Positions 25,532 through 36,916 of a stretch of DNA of 48,065 nucleotides are shown piece by piece. The stretch is from NCBI GenBank assembly GCA_023512415.1, contig JAILZQ010000003.1, positions 1-48,065 on the forward strand, written 5' to 3'. The notes under the pieces are model-generated. The model had not been told where the DNA came from. It saw nothing but the letters and a program-made list of their open reading frames with translations, and did no database searches. The translations under genes and the position numbers were made by a program. How positions within the stretch are numbered: the first letter of the stretch is position 1; every line of letters starts with the position of its first letter. Source of the DNA: Geminicoccaceae bacterium (GTDB taxonomy: Bacteria; Pseudomonadota; Alphaproteobacteria; Geminicoccales; Geminicoccaceae).

Positions 25532-25741
25532 GTGCCGGAGAGCGTCTACAAGGTCATCGAGATCATCGGCACGAGCAGCGAATCCTGGGAGCGGGCGGCG
25601 GCGGTGGCGGTCGAGCGGGCGGCGCAGACCCTGCGCGATCTGCGCATCGCCGAGGTGGTCGAGCAGGATGTGGTGGTCGAGGACGGCAGGATCCGCTCCT
25701 ACCGCACCAAGCTCAAGCTGTCCTTCAAGTACGAAGGCTGA
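25532..25741 (+). CDS. Dodecin-family protein
   Basis: A 69-aa protein starting at a GTG at 25532 preceded by GGGGAAGGGGAAG. The sequence MPESVYKVIEIIGTSSESW, then AAQTLRDLRIAEVVEQDVVV and RTKLKLSFKYEG, is the dodecin pattern of one helix packed on a three-stranded sheet. Dodecins form 12-mers that bind flavin or other small molecules. The Trp that stacks on flavin in archaeal and Thermus dodecins (in a D-W-F-E-V context) is replaced here by Ile in LRIAEV, so flavin binding is uncertain. It lies alone on the plus strand between the two minus-strand purine operons. Confidence 0.85.
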   Translation: MPESVYKVIEIIGTSSESWERAAAVAVERAAQTLRDLRIAEVVEQDVVVEDGRIRSYRTKLKLSFKYEG

Positions 25742-25771
25742 GCGGGTACGGCCGCACGGCCTGCGCGCAGC

Positions 25772-26692
25772 TCAGCGGGGCGGCAGGAACGGCCGGCCGA
25801 GCGCCGCCGGGGCGGCCGTCTGCCGCCCGCCGGCCACCAGGGCCAGAACGAGGACGGTCGCGAGATAGGGCAGCATCGAAAGGAGCTGGGCCGGGACCGG
25901 CAGAAGGCCCAGGCTCTGGGCGTGCAGCTGGAGGATCGCCACGCCGCCGAAGAGATAGGCGCCGAGCAGCAGCCGAGCCGGCCGCCAAGCCGCGAAGACG
26001 ACGAGGGCCAAGGCGATCCAGCCACGGCCGGCGGTCATCTCCTCGATCCAGAAGGGGGTGTAGGCGAGCGAGAGGAAGGCACCGCCGAGCCCGGCCATGG
26101 CCCCGCCGAAGAGTACGGCGAGGGTACGGACCAGCCGAACCCGGTAGCCCATGGCGTGCGCCGCCTCGGGGTTCTCGCCGCAGGCGCGCAAGACCCTGCC
26201 GGCACGGCTCGCCCGCAGGAACCAGGCGACCGTCGGGAGGGCGAGATGCGCCAGATAGACGAGCGCGTCCTGGCCGAACAGCAACGGCCCCAAAAGCGGC
26301 AGGTCGGAGAGCCCGGGCAGATCGAGGCGCGGGAGCCGCTCGACCGGGGTGCCGACGAGCCCGGCGCCGGCCAGCGCCGAAAGGCCCACGGCGAAGATCG
26401 TGAGCGCCAGGCCGCTCACCACCTGGTCGGCGAGGAGGACGAGCACCAGGAGGGCGAAGAGCGCGGCGAGGCCGGCCCCGGCGAGGGCCGCGGCGAGCAG
26501 GGCCAGGGGCGCGTTGCCGGTCCCGAGCGCGGTGGCGAAGCCGGCCACCGCGCCCACGAGCATCATGCCCTCGACGCCGAGATTGAGGACCCCGGCCCGC
26601 TCGGCGACCAGCTCGCCCGTGGCGGCGAGCAGGAGCGGGGTGGCGGCGGTCACCACGGTCGCGAGAACCGCCACGAAGAGCTCGGGGCTCAC
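25772..26692 (-). CDS. ABC transporter permease, nucleoside/purine (BMP-associated) type, second subunit
   Basis: A 306-aa inner-membrane permease of the BPD_transp_2 family found with BMP-type nucleoside importers. The hallmark ERAGVLNLGVEGMMLVGAV is close to the N-terminus, and ACGENPEAAHAMGYRV is the ATPase-coupling loop. FLSLAYTPFWIEEMTAGRGW is also typical. It starts at a GTG at 26692 overlapping the stop of the first permease (GTGA). Given the xanthine dehydrogenase and guanine deaminase genes around it, the substrate is probably a purine base or nucleoside. Confidence 0.88.
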   Translation of the reverse strand: MSPELFVAVLATVVTAATPLLLAATGELVAERAGVLNLGVEGMMLVGAVAGFATALGTGNAPLALLAAALAGAGLAALFALLVLVLLADQVVSGLALTIFAVGLSALAGAGLVGTPVERLPRLDLPGLSDLPLLGPLLFGQDALVYLAHLALPTVAWFLRASRAGRVLRACGENPEAAHAMGYRVRLVRTLAVLFGGAMAGLGGAFLSLAYTPFWIEEMTAGRGWIALALVVFAAWRPARLLLGAYLFGGVAILQLHAQSLGLLPVPAQLLSMLPYLATVLVLALVAGGRQTAAPAALGRPFLPPR

Positions 26693-27751
26693 GGGACGCC
26701 GGCCTCGGCGGGATGTCGCCAGCGGATCCGGTAGCACACGAGGACCTCGCTGCCGAGCAGGAAGAACAGCAACAGACCCTGGAAGAGGCCGGTCACCGCC
26801 TGCGGCAGACCGGCTTCGATCTGCGCGGTCTCGCCGCCCAGATAGGCGAGGGCCACGACGAGGGCCGCCGGCAGGATGCCGAGCGGGTGGAGCCGGCCGA
26901 GGAACGCCACGATGATGGCGGTGAAGCCGTAGCCCGGGGTCAAGGTGGGGACGAGCTGGCCGATCGGCCCCGTGGCCTCGAGGATGCCGGCGAGCCCGGC
27001 GAGCGCACCGGCGACGAGCAGGCAGCCTCGGACGATGCGCGGGCGATCGAAGCCGGCATGCGCGGCAGCGGCCGGGGCTCGGCCGGTCACCGACAGGGCG
27101 AGGCCGAGGAGCGTGCGACCCGAAAGGAACCAGGCCAGGACGGCCAGGAGCGGGGCCAAGAGCACGCCCGGATGCAGCCGGGTTCCCTCGACCAGGACCG
27201 GCAGGCCGGCCTGGAACAGACGGGTCTGCGGGAAGTTGAAGCCCTCGGGGTCGCGCCAGGGCCCGTAGACCAGGGTGGAAAGGAGGAGCTGGGCCACGTA
27301 AGCGAGCATCAAGCTCACGAGGATCTCGCTCGCCCCGCGGCGGATCCGCAGCACGGCCGGGATCCAGGCCCAAGCCGCACCGCCCAGGATCCCGGCGAGC
27401 AGGGCCGTGGGCAGGACCCATGGCGCATCCGACGGCCAAAGGGCGAGCAGCACCCCGGCACCCGCGACGGCGCCGATCGTGAGCTGACCCTCGGCGCCGA
27501 TGTTCCAGACGCCGGCGCGGAAGCCCGGCGCCAGGCCGAGGGCGATCAGCGCCAGGGGTGCTGCCTTCACGAGCAGCTCGCTCACCCCCCAGAGGCTGGT
27601 GAGCGGGGCGAGGAAGAACGCCCACAGCGCCCGGCCCGGCTCCACCCCCAGGATCGAGAACGAGACGAGGCCGGCGAGGGCCGTGAGCGCCACGGCCAGG
27701 ACCGGTGCCAGGACCCGCCAGAGCCCGGAGGGTAGCGGGCGCGGCTCGAGT

Positions 27752-27762
<11 letters not shown>
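26689..27762 (-). CDS. ABC transporter permease, nucleoside/purine type, first subunit
   Basis: A 357-aa permease partner of the protein encoded at 25772-26692. Family segments are [37 protein letters not shown] and [20 protein letters not shown]; about nine hydrophobic spans are visible. The start at 27762 overlaps the ATPase gene by 11 bp. The set ATPase, permease, permease is the usual order of purine/nucleoside importers of this type. The BMP-family substrate-binding protein is not in the window. Confidence 0.88.
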
Positions 27763-29283
<1,521 letters not shown>

Positions 29284-29287
<4 letters not shown>

Positions 29288-30111
29288 GCAGCCTTCCGGC
29301 TTCCGGCGCCGATGGCCAGGGCCCGCCAGAGCTCGGCCGCCGCCAGGAGCGCGATCACCTCGGGGCGCTTGTCGGCGGTCGTGCCACCGAGCGGGCAGAC
29401 GAGCCGGGCGATCCGCGTCTCGGGCAGCCCCAGGGCGCGCAGGCCGCTCACGAAGCGGGCCCGCTTGCTGGCCGAACCGATCAGCCCGACATGGACCGGA
29501 TCGTCGCGGGCGAGGGCTGCGGCCACGAGCGCGAAGTCGAGCGCGTGGCTGTGGGTCAGGACGAGCACGCCCGCCACCTCCGGGGTCTCTTCGAGGAGGC
29601 GGGCCGGCTGCTCGCTGCACAGGCGTTCGATCCCGGGCGGCGGGTCGGGCGGGAAGGCGTCGGGGCGCGGATCGATCCAGCCGAGCCGCAAGGGGAGGGG
29701 GGCCAGGACCCGGGCGAGCGCCCGGCCGACATGGCCAGCGCCGAAGAGGAGCACGCGCGGCCGGGCCGCTCGCTCGGCCGCCTCCTCGGAAGCGAGCCGG
29801 TCGAGTGTGGCGGCATCGGCACGGGTGAGCCGAAGGGTCGCTCGGCCACCGCAGCACTGGCCGAACTCCGGGCCGAGGACGAGCTCGAGCAGCGCCTCGC
29901 GCTCGCCCGATTCGAGCATCGCCCGGGCCCGGGCGATCGCTTGCCATTCGAGCACGCCACCCCCGACCGTGCCGGCGGTACCCTCGGCGTGGACGAGCAT
30001 GCGGGCCCCGACCTCGCGCGGCACCGAACCTTTGGCGGCGACGATCGTCACGAGCACGGCCGGACGGCCGGCAGCCGAGAGCCCGGCCAGGATCGTGGCG
30101 AGCTCGCTCAT
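29284..30111 (-). CDS. xdhC: XdhC, molybdenum cofactor sulfuration/insertion factor
   Basis: XdhC binds Moco, promotes its sulfuration and inserts it into XdhB. The 275-aa product has the N-terminal XdhC domain ([29 protein letters not shown] and a Cys pair in [10 protein letters not shown]) and a C-terminal Rossmann domain ([17 protein letters not shown], then [23 protein letters not shown] and CPLGG). It is coupled by ATGA overlaps to xdhB upstream and to the ABC ATPase downstream. Confidence 0.93.
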
Positions 30112-32471
30112 GCCGCGCCGGTTCCGGGCGGGTCGCCCGCGGCTCGGGCTCGGACCCGCTCGACCGCCGCGAGTACCGCTTCGGGCGTGGCGGGCGGGTC
30201 GAGCTTCGGGCAGATGCGGTGGCCGGCGAGGCTCGCCACGGCATCCGAGATCGCGTGCAGCACGGCGGTCGCGAGCATCAAGGGTGGCTCGCCCACCGCC
30301 CGGCTGCGGTGGATCGTGGGCTTGCGGTTGGGGGCCCCCTCGAAGAGGGCGATGTTCGCCACCCGCGGCCGGTCGCCCGCGGTCGGGATCTTGTAGGTGG
30401 AGGGGCCGTGGGTGCGCAGCCGGCCTTCCTCGTCCCACACGAGCTCCTCGCTCGTGAGCCAGCCGATCCCCTGGACGAGCCCGCCTTCGATCTGCCCGAG
30501 ATCGACCGCCGGGTTGAGCGAGCGGCCGCAATCGTGCAGCACGTCGACCCGATCGATCCGATGCGCACCCGTGAGCGTGTCGACGGTCACCTCGGCGCAG
30601 GCCGCGCCGCAGGCGAAGTAGTAGAAGGGCCGGCCGCGCCCGGCCTTGCGGTCCCAGTGGATCTCGGGCGTGCGGTAGAAACCCGAGGCCCAGAGCTGGA
30701 CGCGGGCCCGATAGGCCTCGGCGACGAGCTCCTCCCAAGCGATCTCCTGGTTGCCGACGCGCAGCCGGCCGGGCAGCCAGGCGAGCTGCTCGGCCGGCAC
30801 CGACCAACGCTCGGCGGCGAAGGCGGCAAGCCGCTCCTTGAGCGTGCGGGCCGCCGCCTGTGCCGCCATGCCGTTCAAATCGCTGCCCGAGGAGGCGGCG
30901 GTGGCCGAGGTGTTCGGGACCTTGCCGGTGTCGGTGGTGCCGAGCCGGATCCGCTCGAGGTCGAGGGCGAGCTCGTGCGCCACCACTTGCGCCACCTTGA
31001 CGAACAGGCCCTGGCCCATCTCCACGCCGCCGTGCGCCAACAGCACGCTGCCGTCGCGGTAGACGTGCAAGAGTGCCCCTGCCTGGTTGTACCAGGTCGC
31101 GGTGAAGGAGATGCCGAACTTCACCGGGGTCAGCGCGATCCCCTTCTTGAGCACCGGGCTCTCGGCATTGAAGGCGGCGATCGCCCGGCGTCGCTCGCGA
31201 TAGGCGGCGCGGCGCTCGAGCTCGTCGAGGATCGCTTCGAGCGGGACGTCCTCGATCGGCTGATGGTAGGGAGTGAGATCGCCCTCGCGGTAGAGATTGC
31301 GCCGGCGCACCTCGAGCGGGTCGAGGCCCGTGGCGAAGGCCACTTCCTCGACGATCCGCTCGGCCACGAGCACGCCCTGCGGCCCGCCGAAGCCGCGGAA
31401 GGCGGTATTGGAGCAGGTGTTCGTGCGCCACGGCTCGGAGACCAGTCGTACCGCCGGGTAATGGTAGGCATTGTCGGCGTGGAACAGGGCGCGGTCGGTG
31501 ACCGGGCCCGAAAGATCGGCCGAGAAGCCGCAGCGCGCGGCCAAAGTGGCGCGCACGGCGTGGATCCGCCCGTCCGGGCCGAAGCCCACCTCGTAATCGA
31601 CGAGGAAATCGTGCCGCTTGCCGGTGACGATCATGTCCTCGTCGCGGTCGGGACGGAGCTTCGCCGGCCGTCCGGTGCGCCGGGCGACGAGGGCCGCGAG
31701 CACGGCGAACAGATTGGCCTGGGTCTCCTTGCCACCGAAGCCGCCGCCCAGCCGCCGGCAGCGGACGGTCACCGCCGCCATCGGCAGGTCGAGCGCTCGG
31801 GCGACCAGGAGCTGGGTCTCGGTCGGGTGTTGAGTGGAGGACCAGACGAGCATCTCACCTTCCACACCGGGCACGGCGAGCGCCACCTGGCCCTCGAGGT
31901 AGAAATGCTCCTGGCCACCGATTCGCATCCGCCCGGCGAGCCGACGGGGGGCTGTGGCGAGGGCCGGGTCGACCGCACCCCGCTCGAGCCGCAAAGGCTC
32001 GCACACGAAGCCGCGGCCGGCGGTGCGCGCCTCCTCGATCCCGAGGACGGCGGGGAGGTCCTCGTAGACGACCCGGGCGAGCCGGGCGGCGCGTCGGGCC
32101 TGCTCGCGCGTCTCGGCGGCGACCACGAAGATCGGCTGGCCGCAATAGACGACCTCGTCCGTGGGAAGCACGGGTTCGTCGCCGGCGTGGACCGGCGAGA
32201 TGTCGGCCGAAGCGCCCGGATCGCGACCGGTCAGCACGAGCACCACGCCCGGTGCCGCGCGCACCGTATCCAGCTCGAGCGCGACGATCCGGGCCCGGGC
32301 CCGCTCCGAAAGGCCGAGGGCCAGGTGCAGGCAGCCTTTGGGCTCGACCAGATCGTCGACGTAGAGGGCCCGGCCGGTGACGTGGGCCTCGGCCGAATCG
32401 TGGGCGATCGCCGCGTGCAGGTCGCCGCGGATGCGCTCGATCGGCTCAGCCAAGCGCGGGCTCCGCGGCAT
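30108..32471 (-). CDS. xdhB: Xanthine dehydrogenase molybdenum-binding subunit XdhB
   Basis: The 787-aa large subunit oxidises hypoxanthine and xanthine to urate at a Mo-pterin. Visible marks are the N-terminal [11 protein letters not shown], the glycine-rich [41 protein letters not shown] and [13 protein letters not shown], whose Glu is the expected catalytic base. The ATG at 32471 overlaps xdhA by 26 nt; a TTG at 32453 is an alternative. The two-subunit form (XdhA carries FeS plus FAD, XdhB carries Mo) is that of Rhodobacter-type enzymes. Confidence 0.95.
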   Translation of the reverse strand: MPRSPRLAEPIERIRGDLHAAIAHDSAEAHVTGRALYVDDLVEPKGCLHLALGLSERARARIVALELDTVRAAPGVVLVLTGRDPGASADISPVHAGDEPVLPTDEVVYCGQPIFVVAAETREQARRAARLARVVYEDLPAVLGIEEARTAGRGFVCEPLRLERGAVDPALATAPRRLAGRMRIGGQEHFYLEGQVALAVPGVEGEMLVWSSTQHPTETQLLVARALDLPMAAVTVRCRRLGGGFGGKETQANLFAVLAALVARRTGRPAKLRPDRDEDMIVTGKRHDFLVDYEVGFGPDGRIHAVRATLAARCGFSADLSGPVTDRALFHADNAYHYPAVRLVSEPWRTNTCSNTAFRGFGGPQGVLVAERIVEEVAFATGLDPLEVRRRNLYREGDLTPYHQPIEDVPLEAILDELERRAAYRERRRAIAAFNAESPVLKKGIALTPVKFGISFTATWYNQAGALLHVYRDGSVLLAHGGVEMGQGLFVKVAQVVAHELALDLERIRLGTTDTGKVPNTSATAASSGSDLNGMAAQAAARTLKERLAAFAAERWSVPAEQLAWLPGRLRVGNQEIAWEELVAEAYRARVQLWASGFYRTPEIHWDRKAGRGRPFYYFACGAACAEVTVDTLTGAHRIDRVDVLHDCGRSLNPAVDLGQIEGGLVQGIGWLTSEELVWDEEGRLRTHGPSTYKIPTAGDRPRVANIALFEGAPNRKPTIHRSRAVGEPPLMLATAVLHAISDAVASLAGHRICPKLDPPATPEAVLAAVERVRARAAGDPPGTGAA

Positions 32472-33918
32472 GCAGGCGGACCGGCACGCCCCGGCTCTCG
32501 AGCCACGCCCGCCACAAGAGGTTGGCGGCGACCGTCCGACGGTAGGCAGCCGAGCCACGATGATCGGAGATCGGCTCGAAATCGCGATCGAGGGCGGCCA
32601 CGGCGCGTTCGAGCGCGGCCTCGTCCCAAGCCGCGCCCTCGAGCGCCGCTTCTGCGGCCCGCGCCCGGGCGGGGATCGCCGCCATGCCGCCGAACGCCAA
32701 GCGGACGTGGCGCACCCGCCCGTCCTCGATCGCCAAGGCGATTCCGGCGCTCACCGTGGCGATGTCCTGCTCGCGCCGCTTGCTCACCTTCTCGAACAGC
32801 AAGCGGGTTCCGGCCGAAGGCCGCGGCAAGAAGACCGCCTCGACGAACTCGCCCGGTTCGAGGGCGGTCCGTCGATAGGCTCGGAAGAACTCGGCGAGCG
32901 GCAGCTCGCGGCGGCGATCGCCGCGGCGCAGCTCGAGCCGGGCGTCGAGGGCGAGGAAGGCCGGGGCTCCGTCGCCCACGGGCGAAGCGTTGGCGAGGTT
33001 GCCCACGACCGTGGCGGTGGCGCGGATCTGCTCGCCGGCGAAGCGGTCGACGAGCTCGCCCAGCCCCGGAGCGAGCCGGCGCAAGGCCGAAGCGGCCTCG
33101 CGCCAGGTCACGGCGGCACCGATCCGCAGCCCCTCCGCCGTCTCTTCGAGACGGTGCAGCTCGGCCACCCGGCCGAGCCAGACGATCAGCGGGGGGCGGT
33201 CGAGGTCTTTGGTGATCCGGAGGCCGACATCCGTACCCCCGGCGAGCAGGAGGGCGTCGGGACGGGCGGCGAGCAGGTCCGAGAGCTCCTCGAGGCGCAC
33301 GGGAGCGACCAGCCGGGTACCGTCCGGGCCGTCGAGGAGGAGAGGCTCCGCCGTGTCGCGTTCGGCGAGCCGGGTGTGCCAGAGCTCGGCCGCGGCCAGG
33401 AGCGGATCGACCGCGGGAGCCGGCTCGAGCGCGTACATCGCCCGGGCGGCCCGGACGATCGGTCCGTAGCCCGTGCAACGGCAGAGATTGCCGGCGAGCC
33501 GGGCCTCGATCTCCGCCTCGTCGGGTGGCTCCGGGTGGTCGAGCCGCAGGGCCCAGAGGCTCGTGACGATGCCGGGCGTGCAAAAACCGCACTGGCTCGC
33601 GTGCTGCTCGACCATGGCCCGCTGCACGGGATGGAGCGTGCCGTCGGCGGCGGCGAGATCCTCGACCGTCGCCACCCGACAGCCGTCGACCGTGGCGAGC
33701 AGCCGGATGCAGGCGCAGACCGGCTCGTGCACGACCCGACCGTCGCGCAGCCGCGTGAGCAGCACGGTGCAGGCACCACAATCGCCCTCGTTGCAGCCCT
33801 CCTTGGTGCCGGTCCGGCCTTCCACCCCGCGCAGCCAATCGAGCAGCGTGGTGGTGGGTGCGGCCCCGGCCACGTCGCGGGGCTCGTCGCCGAGCCAGAA
33901 GCGGACGACCCGCCGCAT
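32446..33918 (-). CDS. xdhA: Xanthine dehydrogenase FeS/FAD subunit XdhA
   Basis: The 490-aa small subunit passes electrons from Mo to NAD. The N-terminal [2Fe-2S] domain has CNEGDCGACTVLL with a downstream Cys in VCACIRLL. The second [2Fe-2S] domain has CGFCTPGIV and CRCTGYGPIV. The FAD domain (from about residue 200) has LLLAGGTDVGLRITKDL and TVVGNLANASPVGD. The start at 33918 shares one base with the uraH stop (TGATG). Gene order uraH-xdhA-xdhB-xdhC-ABC importer makes a coherent purine operon. Confidence 0.95.
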   Translation of the reverse strand: MRRVVRFWLGDEPRDVAGAAPTTTLLDWLRGVEGRTGTKEGCNEGDCGACTVLLTRLRDGRVVHEPVCACIRLLATVDGCRVATVEDLAAADGTLHPVQRAMVEQHASQCGFCTPGIVTSLWALRLDHPEPPDEAEIEARLAGNLCRCTGYGPIVRAARAMYALEPAPAVDPLLAAAELWHTRLAERDTAEPLLLDGPDGTRLVAPVRLEELSDLLAARPDALLLAGGTDVGLRITKDLDRPPLIVWLGRVAELHRLEETAEGLRIGAAVTWREAASALRRLAPGLGELVDRFAGEQIRATATVVGNLANASPVGDGAPAFLALDARLELRRGDRRRELPLAEFFRAYRRTALEPGEFVEAVFLPRPSAGTRLLFEKVSKRREQDIATVSAGIALAIEDGRVRHVRLAFGGMAAIPARARAAEAALEGAAWDEAALERAVAALDRDFEPISDHRGSAAYRRTVAANLLWRAWLESRGVPVRLHAAEPALG

Positions 33919-34298
33919 CAGCTCCCCCGATAGGTCGTGTAGCCGTAGGGGCTCACGAGCAGCGGAACATGGTAGTGCGCATCCGCGTCGGCGATCCCGA
34001 AGCGGATCGGCACCGTCTCGAGGAAGGGGGGCTCCGGGAGGGCCAAACCCCGGGCGCGGAAATAGGCCGCCACCTCGAAGACGAGCTCGAAGCGGCCGGC
34101 TCGGATCGTCCCGGGACCGAGGAGCGGTGCGTCGAGTCGACCGTCGGCGTTGGTCGTGGCCCGACCGACCAGGGTTCGTCGGCCGTCCGCTTCGAGCGCG
34201 AAGAGGGCGACGGCGAGGCCGGCCGCCGGCCGTCCCGCCGCGGTGTCGAGCACGTGGGTGGTGAGCCGCCCACTTCCGCCCTTCGTCCCTTCCGCCAT
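33918..34298 (-). CDS. uraH: 5-hydroxyisourate hydrolase UraH (transthyretin-like)
   Basis: A 126-aa transthyretin-related enzyme that opens 5-hydroxyisourate to OHCU. Family motifs are TTHVLDTAAGRPAAGLAVAL at the N-terminus, HYHVPLLVSPYGYTTY and the diagnostic C-terminal YRGS. The catalytic His and Arg positions appear intact. It begins the minus-strand purine operon. The enzyme for the next step, OHCU decarboxylase, is not in the window. Confidence 0.95.
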   Translation of the reverse strand: MAEGTKGGSGRLTTHVLDTAAGRPAAGLAVALFALEADGRRTLVGRATTNADGRLDAPLLGPGTIRAGRFELVFEVAAYFRARGLALPEPPFLETVPIRFGIADADAHYHVPLLVSPYGYTTYRGS

Positions 34299-34457
34299 CC
34301 GCTCCCGTCCCGCTTCTCGTCCCGTCGCCGAGCGAACCCCGTTCCACCGCGCCGCACAAGGGCCTAAGGCTGGGCCGCCCGGCCGCTCGCGGAGGATCCG
34401 CCGATCGCCTCGCCCGCCCTCGACCGACTGCTCGCCCGCCTCGACCGGCTCGCCACG

Positions 34458-35639
34458 GTGAGCGACGAGCCCGGCCGGCTCACCCGCCTCACTTGGGGAC
34501 CAGCTTGGTGCGAAGCCGTCGGCCTCGTGCGCGGCTGGATGGAGGAGGCGGGGCTCGCGACGCGGCTCGACGCGGTGGGCAATCTCGTGGGGCGTCGGGA
34601 AGGCCGGCGACCCGGCGCGCCGGCGCTGCTCGTGGGCTCGCATCTCGACACGGTGATCGACGCCGGTCGCTTCGACGGGGTGCTCGGGGTTCTCCTCGCT
34701 CTGGCGGCGGTCGAGGAGCTCGCGGTGCGCGAAAAGCGCCCGGCCTTCGCGCTCGAGGTCGTGGCCTTCGCCGACGAGGAGGGGGTGCGCTTCCCCTGCG
34801 CGCTGACCGGCTCCCGGGCGATGGCCGGCACGCTCGACCCGGCGGTCCTGGGGCTCACCGACCGCGACGGGACGACCCTCGCCGAGGCCTTGCGGGCGAG
34901 CGGGCTCGATCCCGACGGGCTCACGGGCTGCGCGCGCAAGCCCGGCGAGATCCTGGGCTTCCTCGAAGCCCACATCGAGCAGGGACCGGTGCTCGAGCAC
35001 GAAGGGGTGGCCCTCGGGCTCGTGCGCGCGATCGCCGGTGCTACCCGGCTCGAGGTCCTGGTCGAGGGCCGGGCGGGCCACGCCGGAACCGTGCCGATGC
35101 GGCTGCGCCGGGATGCCCTCGCCGGGGCAGCCGAGATGGTCCTCGCGGTCGAGCGGTCGGCGCGAGGCGAGGCCGAGCTGGTCGCCACGGTCGGCCGGCT
35201 CGAGGTCCTGCCCGGCGCGGTCAACACGATCCCCGGTCGGGTACGGTTCACGATCGACCTGCGCAGCCCCGAGGACCGTGAGCGGACCCGTGCCCTGGCC
35301 GATCTGCGCTCGGACCTCGAAGAGATCGCCCGCCGGCGCAGGCTCGGGTTGCGCCTCGTCCCGATCCACGAGGCGCCGGCCGTGGCTTGCGATCCGGCCC
35401 TGCTCGATGCGCTCGCCCGGGCTCGCGTGCGGCTCGGCCTTCCCGACCGACGGCTCGTGAGCGGGGCCGGCCACGATGCCATGGCGATCGCCGCGATCGC
35501 GCCCGTGGCCATGCTCTTCGTACGCTGTCGCGGCGGGATCAGCCACGATCCGGCCGAACATGCCGCGCCGGCCGACATCGAGGCGGCGCTCGCCGTCCTG
35601 GTCGAGACGATCGTCCTCCTGTCCGAGGAGTTCCGATGA
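34458..35639 (+). CDS. Allantoate amidohydrolase / N-carbamoyl amino-acid hydrolase family (M20)
   Basis: A Zn-dependent amidohydrolase of the AllC/HyuC family that most likely releases ammonia from allantoate at the end of purine degradation. Metal ligand and family motifs are GSHLDTVIDAGRFDGVLGV, FADEEGVRFPCALTGSRAM, HIEQGPVLE, GRAGHAGTVPMRLR and RCRGGISHDPAEH. The GTG at 34458 has no Shine-Dalgarno. Family-like sequence (ALDRLLARLDRLATVSDEPG) continues upstream in frame to about 34404, where GGAGG precedes an ATC, so the protein may be about 18 aa longer. A carbamoyl amino-acid substrate is the main alternative. The stop overlaps the next gene (ATGA). Confidence 0.85.
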   Translation: MSDEPGRLTRLTWGPAWCEAVGLVRGWMEEAGLATRLDAVGNLVGRREGRRPGAPALLVGSHLDTVIDAGRFDGVLGVLLALAAVEELAVREKRPAFALEVVAFADEEGVRFPCALTGSRAMAGTLDPAVLGLTDRDGTTLAEALRASGLDPDGLTGCARKPGEILGFLEAHIEQGPVLEHEGVALGLVRAIAGATRLEVLVEGRAGHAGTVPMRLRRDALAGAAEMVLAVERSARGEAELVATVGRLEVLPGAVNTIPGRVRFTIDLRSPEDRERTRALADLRSDLEEIARRRRLGLRLVPIHEAPAVACDPALLDALARARVRLGLPDRRLVSGAGHDAMAIAAIAPVAMLFVRCRGGISHDPAEHAAPADIEAALAVLVETIVLLSEEFR

Positions 35640-36883
35640 GCCCACCGTTCGACCGTCTCGCTCGGCTCGTCCACGAGCGTTTTCCCGAAGAGGTCGCCTT
35701 CCTGGCCGAGCTCGTGCGGATCCCGACCGACAATCCGCCGGGCGATCTGGCCGCGGCGGGCGAGCGGGTGGCGGGGCTGCTCGAGGGCCTGGGCTTCCTC
35801 GTCGAACGCCATCCGGTCCCGGCCGAGGCGGTGCGGGTGGTGGGCATGCGGAGTGCCACCAATCTCGTGGTCCGCCGCCGGTTCGGCGAGCGGCCGGTGA
35901 TCGCCCTCAACGCCCACGGCGACGTCGTCCCTCCCGGGGAGGGATGGAGCGTCGATCCCTACGCCGGGGTGATCCGCGACGGCTGGATGTACGGTCGCGG
36001 CGTGGCGGTCTCGAAATCCGACATCGCCTCTTACGCCTTCGCGCTGCTCGCCCTCGAAGCCCTCGCCCGCGAGGGGACGGCCCTGCACGGCACGGTCGAG
36101 CTGCACGTGACCTTCGACGAGGAGGCGGGCGGCGAGATCGGGCCCCGATATTTGCTCGAGTGCGGGATCTCGCGCCCCGATCTCGCGATCGGCGCGGGCT
36201 TCTCCTACGCCGTCGTGACCGCGCACGATGGCTGCCTGCACCTCGAGGTCACGGTCGAGGGCCGCTCGGCGCACGCCGCCTTGCCGCACACGGGGGTGGA
36301 CGCGCTCGAGGCGGCGACGCATCTGCTCGCGACCCTCTACGCCTTCCGCCGGGAGCTCGCCCGGCGGGTGAGCGCGGTCCCGGGGATCGGCTCGGCGCAG
36401 CTCACGGTCGGGCTGATCGCGGGCGGGATCAACACCAACGTCGTGCCCGACCGGATCGCCTTCCGGCTCGATCGACGGATCCTCCCGGAGGAGGATCCGG
36501 AGGCGGCCGAGGCGGAGCTGCGCGCCCTGCTCGAGGGAGCGATCCGGGCGTTCCCGCGAGCCCGGCTCGAGGTTCGGCGGATCCTGCTCGCCCGACCCCT
36601 CGTCCCCTCGCCCGGTCAAGAGCGGCTCGTGGCCGCGCTCGCCCGCCGGGCCGAGCGGGTCTTGGGCGAGACGGTTCCGAGCAAGGGGGTGCCGCTCTAC
36701 ACCGATGCTCGGCACTATGCCGAGGCGGGCGTGCCGATCGTGCTCTACGGCGCCGGACCGCGCAGCCTCGAGGAGGCGAATGCGCACCGCGCCGACGAGC
36801 GGCTGGCGCTTTCCGATCTCGAAAAGGCGACCGAGATCGTGGCGGGCGCGCTGCTCGAGCTTTTGGGGACCGATCGCGCCTAG
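35636..36883 (+). CDS. M20 family metallopeptidase (ArgE/DapE-like)
   Basis: A 415-aa two-domain Zn hydrolase. Motifs: LVRIPTDNPPGD, NAHGDVVPPGEGW, the second metal site TFDEEAGGEIGP, dimerisation-domain GRSAHAALPHTGVDALEA and INTNVVPDRIAFRLDRRI. Coupled by ATGA to the amidohydrolase before it and last in the pair. The exact substrate is unknown; it may act in the same ureide pathway (for example on a carbamoylated or acylated intermediate) or be a general deacylase. Confidence 0.85.
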   Translation: MSPPFDRLARLVHERFPEEVAFLAELVRIPTDNPPGDLAAAGERVAGLLEGLGFLVERHPVPAEAVRVVGMRSATNLVVRRRFGERPVIALNAHGDVVPPGEGWSVDPYAGVIRDGWMYGRGVAVSKSDIASYAFALLALEALAREGTALHGTVELHVTFDEEAGGEIGPRYLLECGISRPDLAIGAGFSYAVVTAHDGCLHLEVTVEGRSAHAALPHTGVDALEAATHLLATLYAFRRELARRVSAVPGIGSAQLTVGLIAGGINTNVVPDRIAFRLDRRILPEEDPEAAEAELRALLEGAIRAFPRARLEVRRILLARPLVPSPGQERLVAALARRAERVLGETVPSKGVPLYTDARHYAEAGVPIVLYGAGPRSLEEANAHRADERLALSDLEKATEIVAGALLELLGTDRA

Positions 36884-36916
36884 GCGCCGAGGCAGGAGGG
36901 GAGGGGCTCGCCCCGC

